34,548 nt of DNA from Bacteroidales bacterium (GTDB lineage Bacteria; Bacteroidota; Bacteroidia; Bacteroidales; JAADGE01): NCBI GenBank assembly GCA_029934515.1, contig JAOZMB010000019.1:1-34548 (forward strand), in the 5' to 3' direction. Numbering within the stretch: the stretch's first letter is position 1; every line of letters begins with the position of its first letter. Below, piece after piece: positions 8,384 to 16,169 of this stretch. The notes beneath the pieces are model-generated. The model did not search any database. It saw only the letters and a program-made list of their open reading frames with translations, and was not told the origin of the DNA. A program made the translations under genes and the position numbers.

Positions 8384-9172
8384 TCAATAAATTTCGGGAA
8401 CAAAAGTTTGCTCGTTCATAGGCGGTCTTACATATCCTTTATGAATTTCACGAGTTTTAAGTTTTATTTCTTTTTGTGGTAAATCTTTGTAAGGTATCAT
8501 TTTTAGCAAATGACTTATACAATTTAGTCTTGCTTTTTTCTTATCATCGGCAGCAACTACATACCAAGGCGAAATTTTTGTATCTGTATATGCTAACATT
8601 TCATCTTTTGCTTTTGAATATTCTATCCATCTATCTCTTGAAGCAATATCCATTTCACTTAGTTTCCAACGTTTTGTAGGGTCTTTTAATCTTGCCTGAA
8701 ATCTACGCTCTTGTTCATTATTGCTTACTGAGAACCAATATTTTACTAAAATAATACCAGAACGTATCAACATTCTTTCAAAATTCGGACAAGAACGTAA
8801 GAACTCCCAATATTCTTTATCAGTACAAAATCCCATAACTTTTTCAACTCCAGAACGATTATACCAACTTCTATCAAAAAGAACCATTTCTCCTGCCGCA
8901 GGCAAATTTGAAACATATCTTTGAAAATACCACTGTGTTTTTTCTCTTTCTGTTGGAGTTCCAAGTGCAACTATCCTACATACACGTGGATTAAGACTCT
9001 GTGTTATTCTTTTTATCGTACCTCCTTTGCCTGCCGCATCTCGACCCTCAAATATAACAACAACTTTTAAACCATTAGCTTTTATCCATTGCTGAAATTT
9101 AACAAGTTCTATCTGCAATCTGTCAAGCTCTTCAAAATAAAATTTCTTTGATAATTTCTGATTTTTACTCAT
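8384..9172 (-). CDS. ppk2: Polyphosphate kinase 2 (PPK2) family protein
   Basis: PPK2 enzymes transfer phosphate between polyphosphate and nucleotides in the cytoplasm. The 262-residue length fits a single-domain PPK2. Residues 43-51 are the Walker A-like GRDAAGKGG; FDRSWYNR at 99-106 is the Walker B segment; ARLKDPTKRWKLSEMD (around 160-180) is the basic lid that contacts polyphosphate; YVVAADDKKKARLNCI near the C-terminus is also conserved. The direction (ADP, AMP or GDP as acceptor) cannot be assigned safely. It has its own promoter at 9215-9245. apbE lies downstream on the same strand, but the roughly 190-bp gap with repeats argues against tight coupling. Confidence 0.93.
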   Translation of the reverse strand: MSKNQKLSKKFYFEELDRLQIELVKFQQWIKANGLKVVVIFEGRDAAGKGGTIKRITQSLNPRVCRIVALGTPTEREKTQWYFQRYVSNLPAAGEMVLFDRSWYNRSGVEKVMGFCTDKEYWEFLRSCPNFERMLIRSGIILVKYWFSVSNNEQERRFQARLKDPTKRWKLSEMDIASRDRWIEYSKAKDEMLAYTDTKISPWYVVAADDKKKARLNCISHLLKMIPYKDLPQKEIKLKTREIHKGYVRPPMNEQTFVPEIY

Positions 9173-9214
9173 AATTATTTAGTATAAATTATATTATTTG
9201 TATATTTTATAAAA

Positions 9215-9245
9215 CAAAAATATAGATAATAAATGAAAAAACAAA
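9215..9245 (-). promoter_or_regulatory. Bacteroidetes-type promoter for ppk2
   Basis: On the minus strand TTTG (9242-9245) and TATTTTTG (9215-9222) are separated by 19 bp, matching the Bacteroidetes -33/-7 consensus (TTTG, 19-21 bp, TAnnTTTG). The ATG is about 43 bp downstream of the -7 box. Confidence 0.55.
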
Positions 9246-9326
9246 AAAAAATTAATTTTAATAAAAAAATAGTTTATTTTGTTTAATATTTTTCTTATTA
9301 TAATTACAATTATATATAAAAAAAAC

Positions 9327-9334
9327 TAACTTTG
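9327..9334 (+). promoter_or_regulatory. Possible -7 box of the pepD promoter
   Basis: TAACTTTG matches TAnnTTTG exactly, but no clear -33 TTTG lies upstream. The pepD start is 235 bp downstream, and family A copy 3 lies in between, so the leader would contain the repeat. Confidence 0.35.
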
Positions 9335-9389
9335 CATTTTTAATTTTTGATATTTTGTACAACATTGATTTTTACAAAACCTTAGTCTT

Positions 9390-9491
9390 AGTCAATTACG
9401 AATTATAAATTATGAATTACGAATTGGTTTACACCTGATAATAAATATTTTACAAAAAAACAAATCAGAACTTATTTTTTAACGATTACTT
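9390..9491 (-). repeat. Interspersed repeat family A, copy 3, with flanking direct repeat
   Basis: This is the reverse-orientation copy. On the plus strand it runs CAATTACGAATTATAAATTA, then GGTTTACACCTGATAATAAA and ends AACGATTACTTAG. An 11-bp direct repeat CTTAGTCAATT lies at its edges (9387-9397 and 9489-9499), which could be a target duplication or part of the element ends. It sits between a candidate promoter and pepD. Confidence 0.85.
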
Positions 9492-9569
9492 AGTCAATTT
9501 TTTTTGAAATTTATGACAATATAATTTTAAGAATATTAAATTAAATAAATAAATTATAAAATAAATATT

Positions 9570-11030
9570 ATGAGTAAAGAATTATTAAATCTTGCGCCAA
9601 AGGAAGTTTGGAAAAACTTTGTAGAACTAACAAAAATACCTCGTCCATCGAAAAAAGAGGAAATGGTTGTTAGTTTTATGAGAAAGTGGTCTGACGAGAG
9701 AGGTCTGGAATCAATTACAGATGATGCTGGCAATGTTATTATAAGAAAACCAGCAACAGCTGGAATGGAAAATCGAAAAGGTGTAATTTTACAGGGACAC
9801 CTAGATATGGTTCCACAAAAAAATAATGATGTAGAACATGATTTTGAGAACGACCCTATTCAAGCATATATAGATGGAGATTGGGTAACTGCAAAAGGAA
9901 CAACTCTCGGAGCTGACAACGGAATGGGAGTAGCAGCAGCAATGGCTGTTTTGGAGTCAAAAGATATAAGTCACGGGCCGCTTGAGGTACTTCTTACAAT
10001 TGATGAAGAAACAGGAATGACTGGTGCTTTTAATCTTAAACCAGGAATACTCAAAGGAGATATTCTTATGAACCTGGACTCAGAAGATGAAGGAGAATTG
10101 TATATCGGTTGTGCCGGAGGTGTAGATGTAACAGCAACAATGAAATATAAAAAAGTTAAACCAGCAAAAAAATCAGTTGCTTACAAGCTTGTTGTAACTG
10201 GACTAAAAGGTGGACATTCTGGTATTGATATTCCACTGCAAAGAGGTAATGCAAATAAAATTATGTTTAGGTTTTTATCTAAAATTGCAGATAAACATAA
10301 TGCCAGACTTGCATATATTAACGGAGGTGATATGAGGAATGCCATCCCACGTGAAGCTGTTGCTATTGTTACTCTTCCTAAAAAAGAAGCTGACAGTTTT
10401 AACGATTATGTTAAAAAATACGGTGAAATGGTTCTATCTGAAATTAAAAAAGTCGATGCTGGCTTTACTATAACTGCCGAAAAAATAGATATGCCGAAAA
10501 ATGTTATTGACAAAAAAACAAGCCAAAAGCTTTATAAAGTTGTAAGAGCAACTCCACACGGCGCTATAAGATTTCTTGATGATATGAAAGATATTCCTGA
10601 AACGTCAACAAATCTTGGTATTATAAAATCCAATAATGGCAAAATATCTATTGCCAATCTTTTGAGAAGCTCCAGCGACTCGGCAAAAGATAATCTAAAA
10701 GAAACAATCGGAGGTCTATTCGAACTCGCAGGAGCAAAAGTTAAATATCATGGAGAATATCCAGGTTGGAAACCAGATTTTAACTCTTCCATCCTCGAAG
10801 CAATGAAGAACTCATATAATGAAAAATTCGGTAAAATACCAGAAGTAAAAATTATACATGCTGGTTTAGAATGCGGTGTTCTCGGAGCAACTTATACAAA
10901 TTGGGATATGATATCGTTCGGTCCAACTATTAGATTTCCGCACTCACCAGATGAAAAAGTTAATATTAAAACTGTTGCAAAATTTTATGATTTCCTTATA
11001 GATACATTACAAAAAATACCTGAAAAATAA
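9570..11030 (+). CDS. pepD: Aminoacyl-histidine dipeptidase PepD (peptidase M20C)
   Basis: This cytosolic di-zinc metallopeptidase cleaves dipeptides such as Xaa-His (carnosine-type). At 486 residues it has the normal length. Metal ligands and catalytic residues are visible: H77 and D79 in GHLDM, D116 in TLGADNGMG, the catalytic E146 with E147 in IDEETGM, and D170 in LMNLD. GLKGGHSGIDIPLQRGNANK is the dimerisation/lid signature, and the second-domain segment AGLECGVLGA precedes the last His (FPHSPDEKV). The start is the first ATG of the frame and gives the canonical MSKELLNLAPKEVWKNF N-terminus. Confidence 0.95.
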   Translation: MSKELLNLAPKEVWKNFVELTKIPRPSKKEEMVVSFMRKWSDERGLESITDDAGNVIIRKPATAGMENRKGVILQGHLDMVPQKNNDVEHDFENDPIQAYIDGDWVTAKGTTLGADNGMGVAAAMAVLESKDISHGPLEVLLTIDEETGMTGAFNLKPGILKGDILMNLDSEDEGELYIGCAGGVDVTATMKYKKVKPAKKSVAYKLVVTGLKGGHSGIDIPLQRGNANKIMFRFLSKIADKHNARLAYINGGDMRNAIPREAVAIVTLPKKEADSFNDYVKKYGEMVLSEIKKVDAGFTITAEKIDMPKNVIDKKTSQKLYKVVRATPHGAIRFLDDMKDIPETSTNLGIIKSNNGKISIANLLRSSSDSAKDNLKETIGGLFELAGAKVKYHGEYPGWKPDFNSSILEAMKNSYNEKFGKIPEVKIIHAGLECGVLGATYTNWDMISFGPTIRFPHSPDEKVNIKTVAKFYDFLIDTLQKIPEK

Positions 11031-11075
11031 TCTAATGCAAACTTAATAATTATTAGAAATAACAAATTCTAAATT

Positions 11076-11462
11076 ATGCAAACTAAATATCATAACCATG
11101 CTGACAAAATAATCCTTGTCGCCGAAGACGAAGACTTAAATTATCTATTAATACAAGAAATTTTCAAAAAAAATAAGGTAAAATTGATAAGAGCAAAAAC
11201 GGGAAGACAAGTAATTGACATATTTAAAGAAAATTCTAATATTGATTTGATACTTATGGATATTAAAATGCCAGAAATAAACGGTTATGAAGCAACAAGA
11301 ATAATAAAAGAAATTCGTGATGTTCCGATAATTGCTCAAACAGCTTATGCTATGGCAGGAGAAGAAAATAAAAGTAAAAAAGCTGGTTGTGATGAATATA
11401 TTACAAAACCAATAAATATAAATAAAATTCGGTCAATAGTTGAAAAATATCTGAACAGATAA
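11076..11462 (+). CDS. Single-domain response regulator (CheY-like receiver)
   Basis: The 128 residues form one receiver domain with no output domain. The acidic pocket is E17-D18, the phosphorylated residue D62 lies in LMDIKMPEINGYEATR, the switch Thr is T89 in AQTAYA, and K111 lies in YITKPI. This segment closely resembles receivers of hybrid histidine kinases, so it may act as a phosphate shuttle or sink. It lies 45 bp after pepD and about 100 bp before a hybrid kinase with an HPt domain. Partnership with that kinase is inference; a hairpin separates the two genes. Confidence 0.92.
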   Translation: MQTKYHNHADKIILVAEDEDLNYLLIQEIFKKNKVKLIRAKTGRQVIDIFKENSNIDLILMDIKMPEINGYEATRIIKEIRDVPIIAQTAYAMAGEENKSKKAGCDEYITKPININKIRSIVEKYLNR

Positions 11463-11491
11463 AGAATTATTGCAATAGAATGAGAGTATAA

Positions 11492-11526
11492 ACTGTCGGT
11501 GTGGCTTCACAAACCATACCGACAGT
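11492..11526 (+). terminator. CTGTCGG hairpin (family C) after the receiver gene
   Basis: ACTGTCGGTGTGG (11492-11504) pairs with CCATACCGACAGT (11514-11526): 13 positions with one G-T wobble and a 9-nt loop. It lies 29 bp after the receiver stop and 40 bp before the kinase start. No T run follows, so it may end transcripts inefficiently or stabilise the 3' end. Confidence 0.6.
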
Positions 11527-11566
11527 AATCAGTAAAAATATAAATAATAAAACTAATCAATGAAGC

Positions 11567-14035
11567 ATGTCAAAGGCATATAATACAAATATAAAGAAGA
11601 AAAAAAATATAAAATTAATGATTAAAAATATTATTGAATTTCCAAGCGATATTATTATTTTTTCATTGGATACAAATTTTTGCTACACTGCGTTTAATAA
11701 AAATTATACAGAATATCTAAGCGCAACTTTCGATATTAATGTAAAAATAGGTGATAATATTCTTGATGTTTTTAAGGATTATAAAGATATAAAAAAAGAA
11801 AAAATAAACCTTGAACGAGCATTAAGTGGAGTTGAGTTCTGTCAAGTTGGAAGTGATATTAAAGACAAGCAAACTTATTATTATAAAGATATTTATAAAC
11901 CAATTCTGGACGAATCGGGTAATGTTTTCGGTGTTATTGTTTATTATACAAATATTACAAATCGTAAACGTTCTGAATATATCTGGAAGGTACTTTTAAA
12001 TATTTCGGAAAAAGTAAGCACAAAAGATAATGTTAAAGATTTTATATCATATATAAGAAAAGAATTGTCTAAAATTATTGATACTTCAAACTTTTTTGTG
12101 GCACTTTATAACGAAAATAATAATACTTATACTTTTCCATATTTCATTGATGAAAAAGACAAAATAGATGAATATATTTCCTATGATTTATCAAAAAGCT
12201 CTACTGATTATGTTAGAAAAATTGGCAAAGCTTTGATATTGGATATTGAAAAAACTAATGAACTTGTCAGAGAATGTAAAATCGATTTAATAGGAACACC
12301 ATCGCCTTCATGGATTGGAATTCCGCTAAAAAACAAAGGACAAACTATCGGAGTTATGGTTTGTCAGTGTTATAACCGTGAAAATGTTTATAAAAATAAA
12401 GATATTGAATTAATGGAATTTATATCTGGTCATATTGCTCACGCATTAGCCGGAAAACAAGCTGATGAACAATTAAAAAAAGCAAAGATAAAAGCAAAAG
12501 AAGCAGATAAACTAAAAAGTGCATTTCTTGCAAATATGTCCCACGAAATACGAACACCTTTAAATGCAATTGTCGGTTTTTCGCATCTAATGACAAATAA
12601 CAATTTGACAGTTAATGTTCGTGAAAAATATGCGAACTATATTAAAAGCAGTGCCGATAATTTGCTAAAACTGATTAATGATATTATTGATGTTGCAAAA
12701 ATCGAAGCTGGACAAATTGTTATTAAAAATAAATCAGTTAATGTAAATGAAATGTTAGACGAGCTTTATGCTTCTTTAATTCAGATGCGGAAAATTTCCA
12801 AAAAAAACCATATAAAAATTATTCTAAATAAATCTGTTAAAAACAATAAATTTGTTATAAATACAGACCCACTGAGACTACAACAAGTTCTTACAAATTT
12901 ACTAAACAACGCACTAAAATTTACTAACAAAGGACATATTGAATTTGGATACTATTTTATTGACCATATAACATTGGAATTTTACGTACACGATACTGGC
13001 ACTGGCATACCAAAAAATAAAGAAAAACTTATATTTAGTAGATTCGGACAAGTTACTAACGATAAAATAATAAACCCTGGCGGCACAGGACTTGGTCTTT
13101 CGATTTCCAAACATCTAGTTGAAGCACTCGGTGGAGTTATAAAATTTGATTCGACTATAAACAAAGGAACAAATTTTTATTTTACAATACCTTTTATTGC
13201 AGGTAAAAATATTGATAAAATAAAAACTCATAAAATAAATTATTTAAAGAAAATAGAAAAAATGAAAGTATTGGTTGTAGAAGATAATAAAACAAACCAA
13301 GCTCTTATATATTATTTATTGGAACAAAATATTAAAGACTGCGAAATTATTTTTGCCAGAACAGGCGAAGAAGCAATAGATAAATTTTACGAAAGCAAAG
13401 AAACATCGACATTTGATATAGTTTTTATGGATATAAAACTCCCAGATTCAGACGGTTACAAAATTACAAAATACATAAGAGCAAATGAACAAGATAACAT
13501 AAAAATTCCAATAATAGGTTTATCGGCTAATACAATAAATGATTCAAGAGAAAAAAGTATAAAATCTGGAATGAACGATTTTATTACAAAACCAATTATT
13601 TTTGATGTATTTTCAAAAATATTACACAAATATGCTTCGATGCGAGTAGCGGTTTCGCCTACACAAAAAAAAGAAGTTATTATCAAAAATAAAGTAAAAT
13701 ATAAATATATTGATTTATCAATATTATCATCTTTGTACGATGGAAATGAAAGCAAATTTATCAAAATTGTAAAACTGTACAGCGATAATGTTCAGTCTTT
13801 AATAGTAGAATTATTTGAAATTATTGAAACAGGAACAGAAGAGCAAATAAAATTACTTGCCCATAATTTAAAATCATCACTATTGTATTTAGGAATGGAA
13901 GAGGCATCTGAGAAAGCAGAATTAATAGAACAAAACACAAATGTTGAAAGAAAATATATTTGCGGATATTTTAATGATATAAAACAAATATGGAAAAAAG
14001 CTTACAAAGAAATAAAAATATTTTTCTATGATTAG
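11567..14035 (+). CDS. Hybrid sensor histidine kinase (PAS-GAF-HisKA-HATPase-REC-HPt)
   Basis: This soluble 822-residue phosphorelay protein shows no membrane segment. It contains a PAS-like domain (about 20-132), a GAF domain (about 150-295), and a coiled linker leading to HisKA with phosphorylated H326 in LANMSHEIRTPLNAI. The HATPase follows, with an N-box at 437-450, DTGTGIP at 476-482 and GGTGLGLSI at 506-514. The receiver has E572/D573, phosphorylated D622 (MDIKLPDSDGY) and K675. The C-terminal HPt domain carries H766 in AHNLKSSLLYLG. All catalytic residues for a four-step His-Asp-His relay are present, but there is no DNA-binding output. The lone receiver at 11076 is a candidate final acceptor. 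The ligand of PAS/GAF is unknown. Confidence 0.95.
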   Translation: MSKAYNTNIKKKKNIKLMIKNIIEFPSDIIIFSLDTNFCYTAFNKNYTEYLSATFDINVKIGDNILDVFKDYKDIKKEKINLERALSGVEFCQVGSDIKDKQTYYYKDIYKPILDESGNVFGVIVYYTNITNRKRSEYIWKVLLNISEKVSTKDNVKDFISYIRKELSKIIDTSNFFVALYNENNNTYTFPYFIDEKDKIDEYISYDLSKSSTDYVRKIGKALILDIEKTNELVRECKIDLIGTPSPSWIGIPLKNKGQTIGVMVCQCYNRENVYKNKDIELMEFISGHIAHALAGKQADEQLKKAKIKAKEADKLKSAFLANMSHEIRTPLNAIVGFSHLMTNNNLTVNVREKYANYIKSSADNLLKLINDIIDVAKIEAGQIVIKNKSVNVNEMLDELYASLIQMRKISKKNHIKIILNKSVKNNKFVINTDPLRLQQVLTNLLNNALKFTNKGHIEFGYYFIDHITLEFYVHDTGTGIPKNKEKLIFSRFGQVTNDKIINPGGTGLGLSISKHLVEALGGVIKFDSTINKGTNFYFTIPFIAGKNIDKIKTHKINYLKKIEKMKVLVVEDNKTNQALIYYLLEQNIKDCEIIFARTGEEAIDKFYESKETSTFDIVFMDIKLPDSDGYKITKYIRANEQDNIKIPIIGLSANTINDSREKSIKSGMNDFITKPIIFDVFSKILHKYASMRVAVSPTQKKEVIIKNKVKYKYIDLSILSSLYDGNESKFIKIVKLYSDNVQSLIVELFEIIETGTEEQIKLLAHNLKSSLLYLGMEEASEKAELIEQNTNVERKYICGYFNDIKQIWKKAYKEIKIFFYD

Positions 14036-14091
14036 ATAATTAAATAATAAACAATATTGCCTTCTTTTTTTATTATTAATTAGTTGTTCAT

Positions 14092-14224
14092 TAGGACAAA
14101 CACATCAAAAATAAATCATACCTGATTATCAATATGTTATATTTTGAAAACATTAAAATTCACTGTTTTCAAAATAGTAATTCCTTGATTTTCAGTACTT
14201 AAATATTTTTATGTGTATGCCCTA
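14092..14224 (+). repeat. Family B MITE-like element, full 133-bp copy
   Basis: TA lies at both edges. The left end TAGGACAAACACATCAAAAA and the right end, which reads TAGGGCATACACATAAAAAT on the other strand, form imperfect terminal inverted repeats of about 21 bp. An internal palindrome, ATTTTGAAAACA (14140-14151) with TGTTTTCAAAAT (14164-14175), would make a cruciform or hairpin. It has no coding capacity. TA flanks and short size are typical of Tc1/mariner-type MITEs; that family link is inference. Confidence 0.72.
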
Positions 14225-14292
14225 TTTTTTCTTTCGGAATTGCTGACAAAATTCTTTTTTCATTATAAATAAAATTTAAAAAGGAGAATTTA

Positions 14293-14324
14293 TTTGTTTT
14301 ATTTTTAAATAAATGTAACATTTG
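14293..14324 (+). promoter_or_regulatory. Possible promoter of the MNT/HEPN module
   Basis: TTTG (14293-14296), 20 bp, then AACATTTG (14317-14324) fits the Bacteroidetes consensus with one mismatch in the -7 box. It lies about 80 bp before the MNT remnant. Confidence 0.3.
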
Positions 14325-14405
14325 CAAACTACTAATTTAAGTTATCTTAATAAGTAAATTTACATATAAAAATATAGAACAAAAAGATTTGTTTACACTA
14401 AACCA

Positions 14406-14492
14406 ATGTTTAAAAAATTTGTAGAATTAGAAAGCAGTTTTTCAAAAGAAATATTAACCAACGGAAAAAAATTATATGAAAGCAATAACTAA
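14406..14492 (+). pseudogene. Remnant of a second MNT gene (3' end only)
   Basis: A 28-codon frame starts MFKKFVELESSFSKEILTNG and ends KKLYESNN. It aligns with the C-terminus of the MNT protein downstream (MYKKFIRQDSSFSHEIITQG, then KIIYESNN). Its last codons overlap the MNT start exactly as the MNT end overlaps the HEPN start. It is best read as the tail of a former tandem MNT copy. It could still be translated as a leader peptide that couples translation to the MNT gene. Confidence 0.65.
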
Positions 14493-14832
14493 TTATATAG
14501 AACAAATTAGAACAATAATAAGCCAATTTAATCCTTATATGATTTTGCTTTTTGGTTCTTATGCTTATGGTACTCCTGATGAAGACAGCGATATTGATAT
14601 TTTGGTAGTTACACAAGATGATTTTATACCGCAAACATTCAAAGAGCATACAAAAATATATATGAAAATAAGTCAAGCAATTCGTCCTATAAATAGGCAA
14701 ATTGCAATAGACTTAATCGTTCATACTTTACCGATGTATAAAAAATTTATTCGTCAAGACAGTTCTTTTTCTCATGAAATAATAACACAAGGAAAAATAA
14801 TATATGAAAGCAATAACAGAAAATTGGCTTAA
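14476..14832 (+). CDS. MNT-type nucleotidyltransferase (antitoxin of a HEPN/MNT pair)
   Basis: This is a minimal nucleotidyltransferase of 118 residues. The active site is complete: G27-S28 in LFGSYAYG, D39 and D41 in SDIDILVV, and a third acid D79 in AIDLIV. In characterised pairs such as MntA/HepT, the MNT protein neutralises the HEPN RNase by adding AMP; extending this to the present pair is inference. The stop lies 29 bp inside the following HEPN gene, so the two are translationally coupled. The start overlaps an upstream MNT remnant, with a near-identical 27-bp segment at both starts. Confidence 0.88.
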   Translation: MKAITNYIEQIRTIISQFNPYMILLFGSYAYGTPDEDSDIDILVVTQDDFIPQTFKEHTKIYMKISQAIRPINRQIAIDLIVHTLPMYKKFIRQDSSFSHEIITQGKIIYESNNRKLA

Positions 14833-15280
14833 CTACGCCAAAGCAGATTTGCAAAATTGTGAACACATTATAAAAGATGAATTTTTAACAAATATTGTTG
14901 CATTTCACTCACAACAAACAGTCGAGAAGTGCTTTAAGGCAATAATTGAAGAAAACGGAATAAGATTAAAACGTATTCATAATCTTATAAAACTTTACGA
15001 AATAATAGAAGAACACATTAATTTTATCGTTGATGAATATCAACTTGTTATTTTAGACCGTGTTTATACAAGTTCTCGTTATCCAGGCGATACAGGTTTA
15101 TTACCTGATGGGAAGCCCGATATACAAGAAGCCAAAGAAATGTATGAATTTGCAAAGCAGATATATGATGATACAATGAAAATGTTTAATGATGCCGAGC
15201 CAGAAGAAAAAAATAAAGCGTATATCATTTGTTGTCATTTACACTGTGTCTTTGCGATATTTTCACCGCACCTATATTAA
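14804..15280 (+). CDS. HEPN-domain protein (toxin of the MNT/HEPN pair)
   Basis: The all-helical HEPN fold is supported by WLNYAKADLQNCEHIIK, the signature FHSQQTVEKCFKAIIEENG, R54-LKRI-H59 followed by NLIKLYEII, and SSRYPGDTG before the last helix. This version resembles the PF05168 group. Whether R54/H59 is the RNase motif of other HEPN toxins is uncertain. The domain would normally end near residue 128. The extra tail (NDAEPEEKNKAYIICCHLHC and onward) is Cys/His-rich and encoded by sequence that looks like a module boundary, so read-through into non-homologous DNA is likely. The gene overlaps the MNT gene by 29 bp. Confidence 0.83.
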   Translation: MKAITENWLNYAKADLQNCEHIIKDEFLTNIVAFHSQQTVEKCFKAIIEENGIRLKRIHNLIKLYEIIEEHINFIVDEYQLVILDRVYTSSRYPGDTGLLPDGKPDIQEAKEMYEFAKQIYDDTMKMFNDAEPEEKNKAYIICCHLHCVFAIFSPHLY

Positions 15281-15295
15281 AGGTTTGTGAAAACA

Positions 15296-15415
15296 CCGTC
15301 CAAGCGCAAGTATAAAAAATCAATAAAAATATTTGTATATATTAAATTAATTTTTCACTTTTACCGTTAAAAATAAACCTGCGCCTGTGCTATGTTTTTA
15401 CCGCCCAAGCGCAAA
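15296..15415. repeat. Pair of CCAAGCGCAA repeats between two toxin-antitoxin modules
   Basis: ACCGTCCAAGCGCAAG (15295-15310) and ACCGCCCAAGCGCAAA (15400-15415) are near-identical and GC-rich against an AT-rich background. Just before the second, GCGCCTGTGC can pair with GCCCAAGCGC over 8 of 10 positions. The pair brackets the gap between HEPN and UPF0175 and may mark a recombination boundary. Confidence 0.5.
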
Positions 15416-15439
15416 ACAAACCAACCCAATTTTACAATT

Positions 15440-15697
15440 ATGGAAAACGTATTAACAGTATCATATCCAAAAGAACTTGCATTTACATTAAAAATGCAAG
15501 ACAATGAATTTATAAGTGAAATAAAAAATTTTACCGTTGTTAAATTATACGAAATAGGTAAAATTTCATCGAGCCATGCAGCCAAAATTCTCGATTTAAA
15601 AAGAGTGAATTTTTTAGAACTAATAAATAAATATCAAGTTTCTTTTTTTTATTTCAACTCGGACAATGGTTTATTAAATGATTTACAAAATGCGTAA
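15440..15697 (+). CDS. UPF0175-family antitoxin-like protein
   Basis: The protein has 85 residues from the ATG at 15440 (MENVLTVSYPKELAFTL), the usual UPF0175 N-terminus. An in-frame ATG at 15392 would add 16 residues encoded by the CCAAGCGCAA repeat and is rejected. The helical segment FTVVKLYEIGKISSSHAAKI resembles the helix-turn-helix of the family, and LLNDLQNA is a typical end. It overlaps the following PIN-like toxin gene, the usual order of this antitoxin-toxin type. It probably binds its own promoter and neutralises the toxin (inference from the family). Confidence 0.82.
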   Translation: MENVLTVSYPKELAFTLKMQDNEFISEIKNFTVVKLYEIGKISSSHAAKILDLKRVNFLELINKYQVSFFYFNSDNGLLNDLQNA

Positions 15698-16169
15698 AAT
15701 TATCTCAAACACAACACCAATAATCACACTTCTAACAATTTCAAAATTAGAACTGTTAAAAGAACTTTACGGTAAACTAATCATTCCGCAAGGAGTATTT
15801 GAAGAGATAGAAGAAGGTAAAAATAAAGATTATTACACAGATTTGTCATTAATTGATTGGATTGAAATAAAAACAATATCATACAGAGAACCTTTAAGAT
15901 ACATAAGTGATTTAGACAAAGGCGAAGCAGAAGTAATTGTTCTTGCAAATGAAGTAAAAGCAGATTTAGTAATAATTGATGAAAAATTAGGACGTGAATA
16001 TGCAACTCATTTTAATCTAAAATTAACAGGAACGATTGGAGTATTGTTAAAAGCCAAAGAATTAGGGTTAATAAATAAAATAAAACCTCTATTACAAACA
16101 ATGAAAGAAAATGGAATTTGGTTAAATCAGAAATTCATTAACAAAGTTCTTGAAATAGCAAACGAATAA
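15690..16169 (+). CDS. DUF3368 PIN-like toxin (VapC-related)
   Basis: The start at 15690 (MRKIISNTTPIITLLTISKL) gives the family N-terminus; an in-frame ATG at 15678 would add four residues. It contains LLKELYGKLIIPQGVFEEI, then LDKGEAEVIVLANEVKADLV with the conserved acids, IIDEKLGREYA and LTGTIGVLLKAKELGLI, all hallmarks of DUF3368. PIN domains are Mg-dependent RNases with clustered acidic residues; the first position is Asn in SNTTP, as is common in DUF3368. It overlaps the UPF0175 gene by 8 bp, forming a standard antitoxin-toxin pair. Confidence 0.85.
   Translation: MRKIISNTTPIITLLTISKLELLKELYGKLIIPQGVFEEIEEGKNKDYYTDLSLIDWIEIKTISYREPLRYISDLDKGEAEVIVLANEVKADLVIIDEKLGREYATHFNLKLTGTIGVLLKAKELGLINKIKPLLQTMKENGIWLNQKFINKVLEIANE

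Larger units (their letters stand above)
9173..9569. other. Gene-free stretch between divergent ppk2 and pepD
   Basis: This 397-bp region contains the ppk2 promoter, a candidate pepD -7 box and family A copy 3. The remainder is A/T-rich with no recognised coding or RNA feature. Confidence 0.7.
14036..14405. other. Gene-free stretch upstream of the MNT/HEPN island
   Basis: This 370-bp region contains the 133-bp family B element (14092-14224) and a candidate promoter at 14293-14324. Nothing else convincing is seen. Confidence 0.7.

Noticed and set aside
14410-14700. Minus-strand reading frame opposite the MNT gene
   Set aside because: It is Cys/Ile/Phe/Tyr-rich, lies opposite a well-supported nucleotidyltransferase, and has no domain pattern.
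15295-15415. Integron attC sites between toxin-antitoxin modules
   Set aside because: No core-site motifs (RYYYAAC/GTTRRRY) were seen and no integrase is in the window. Only the weaker claim of repeated boundaries is kept.
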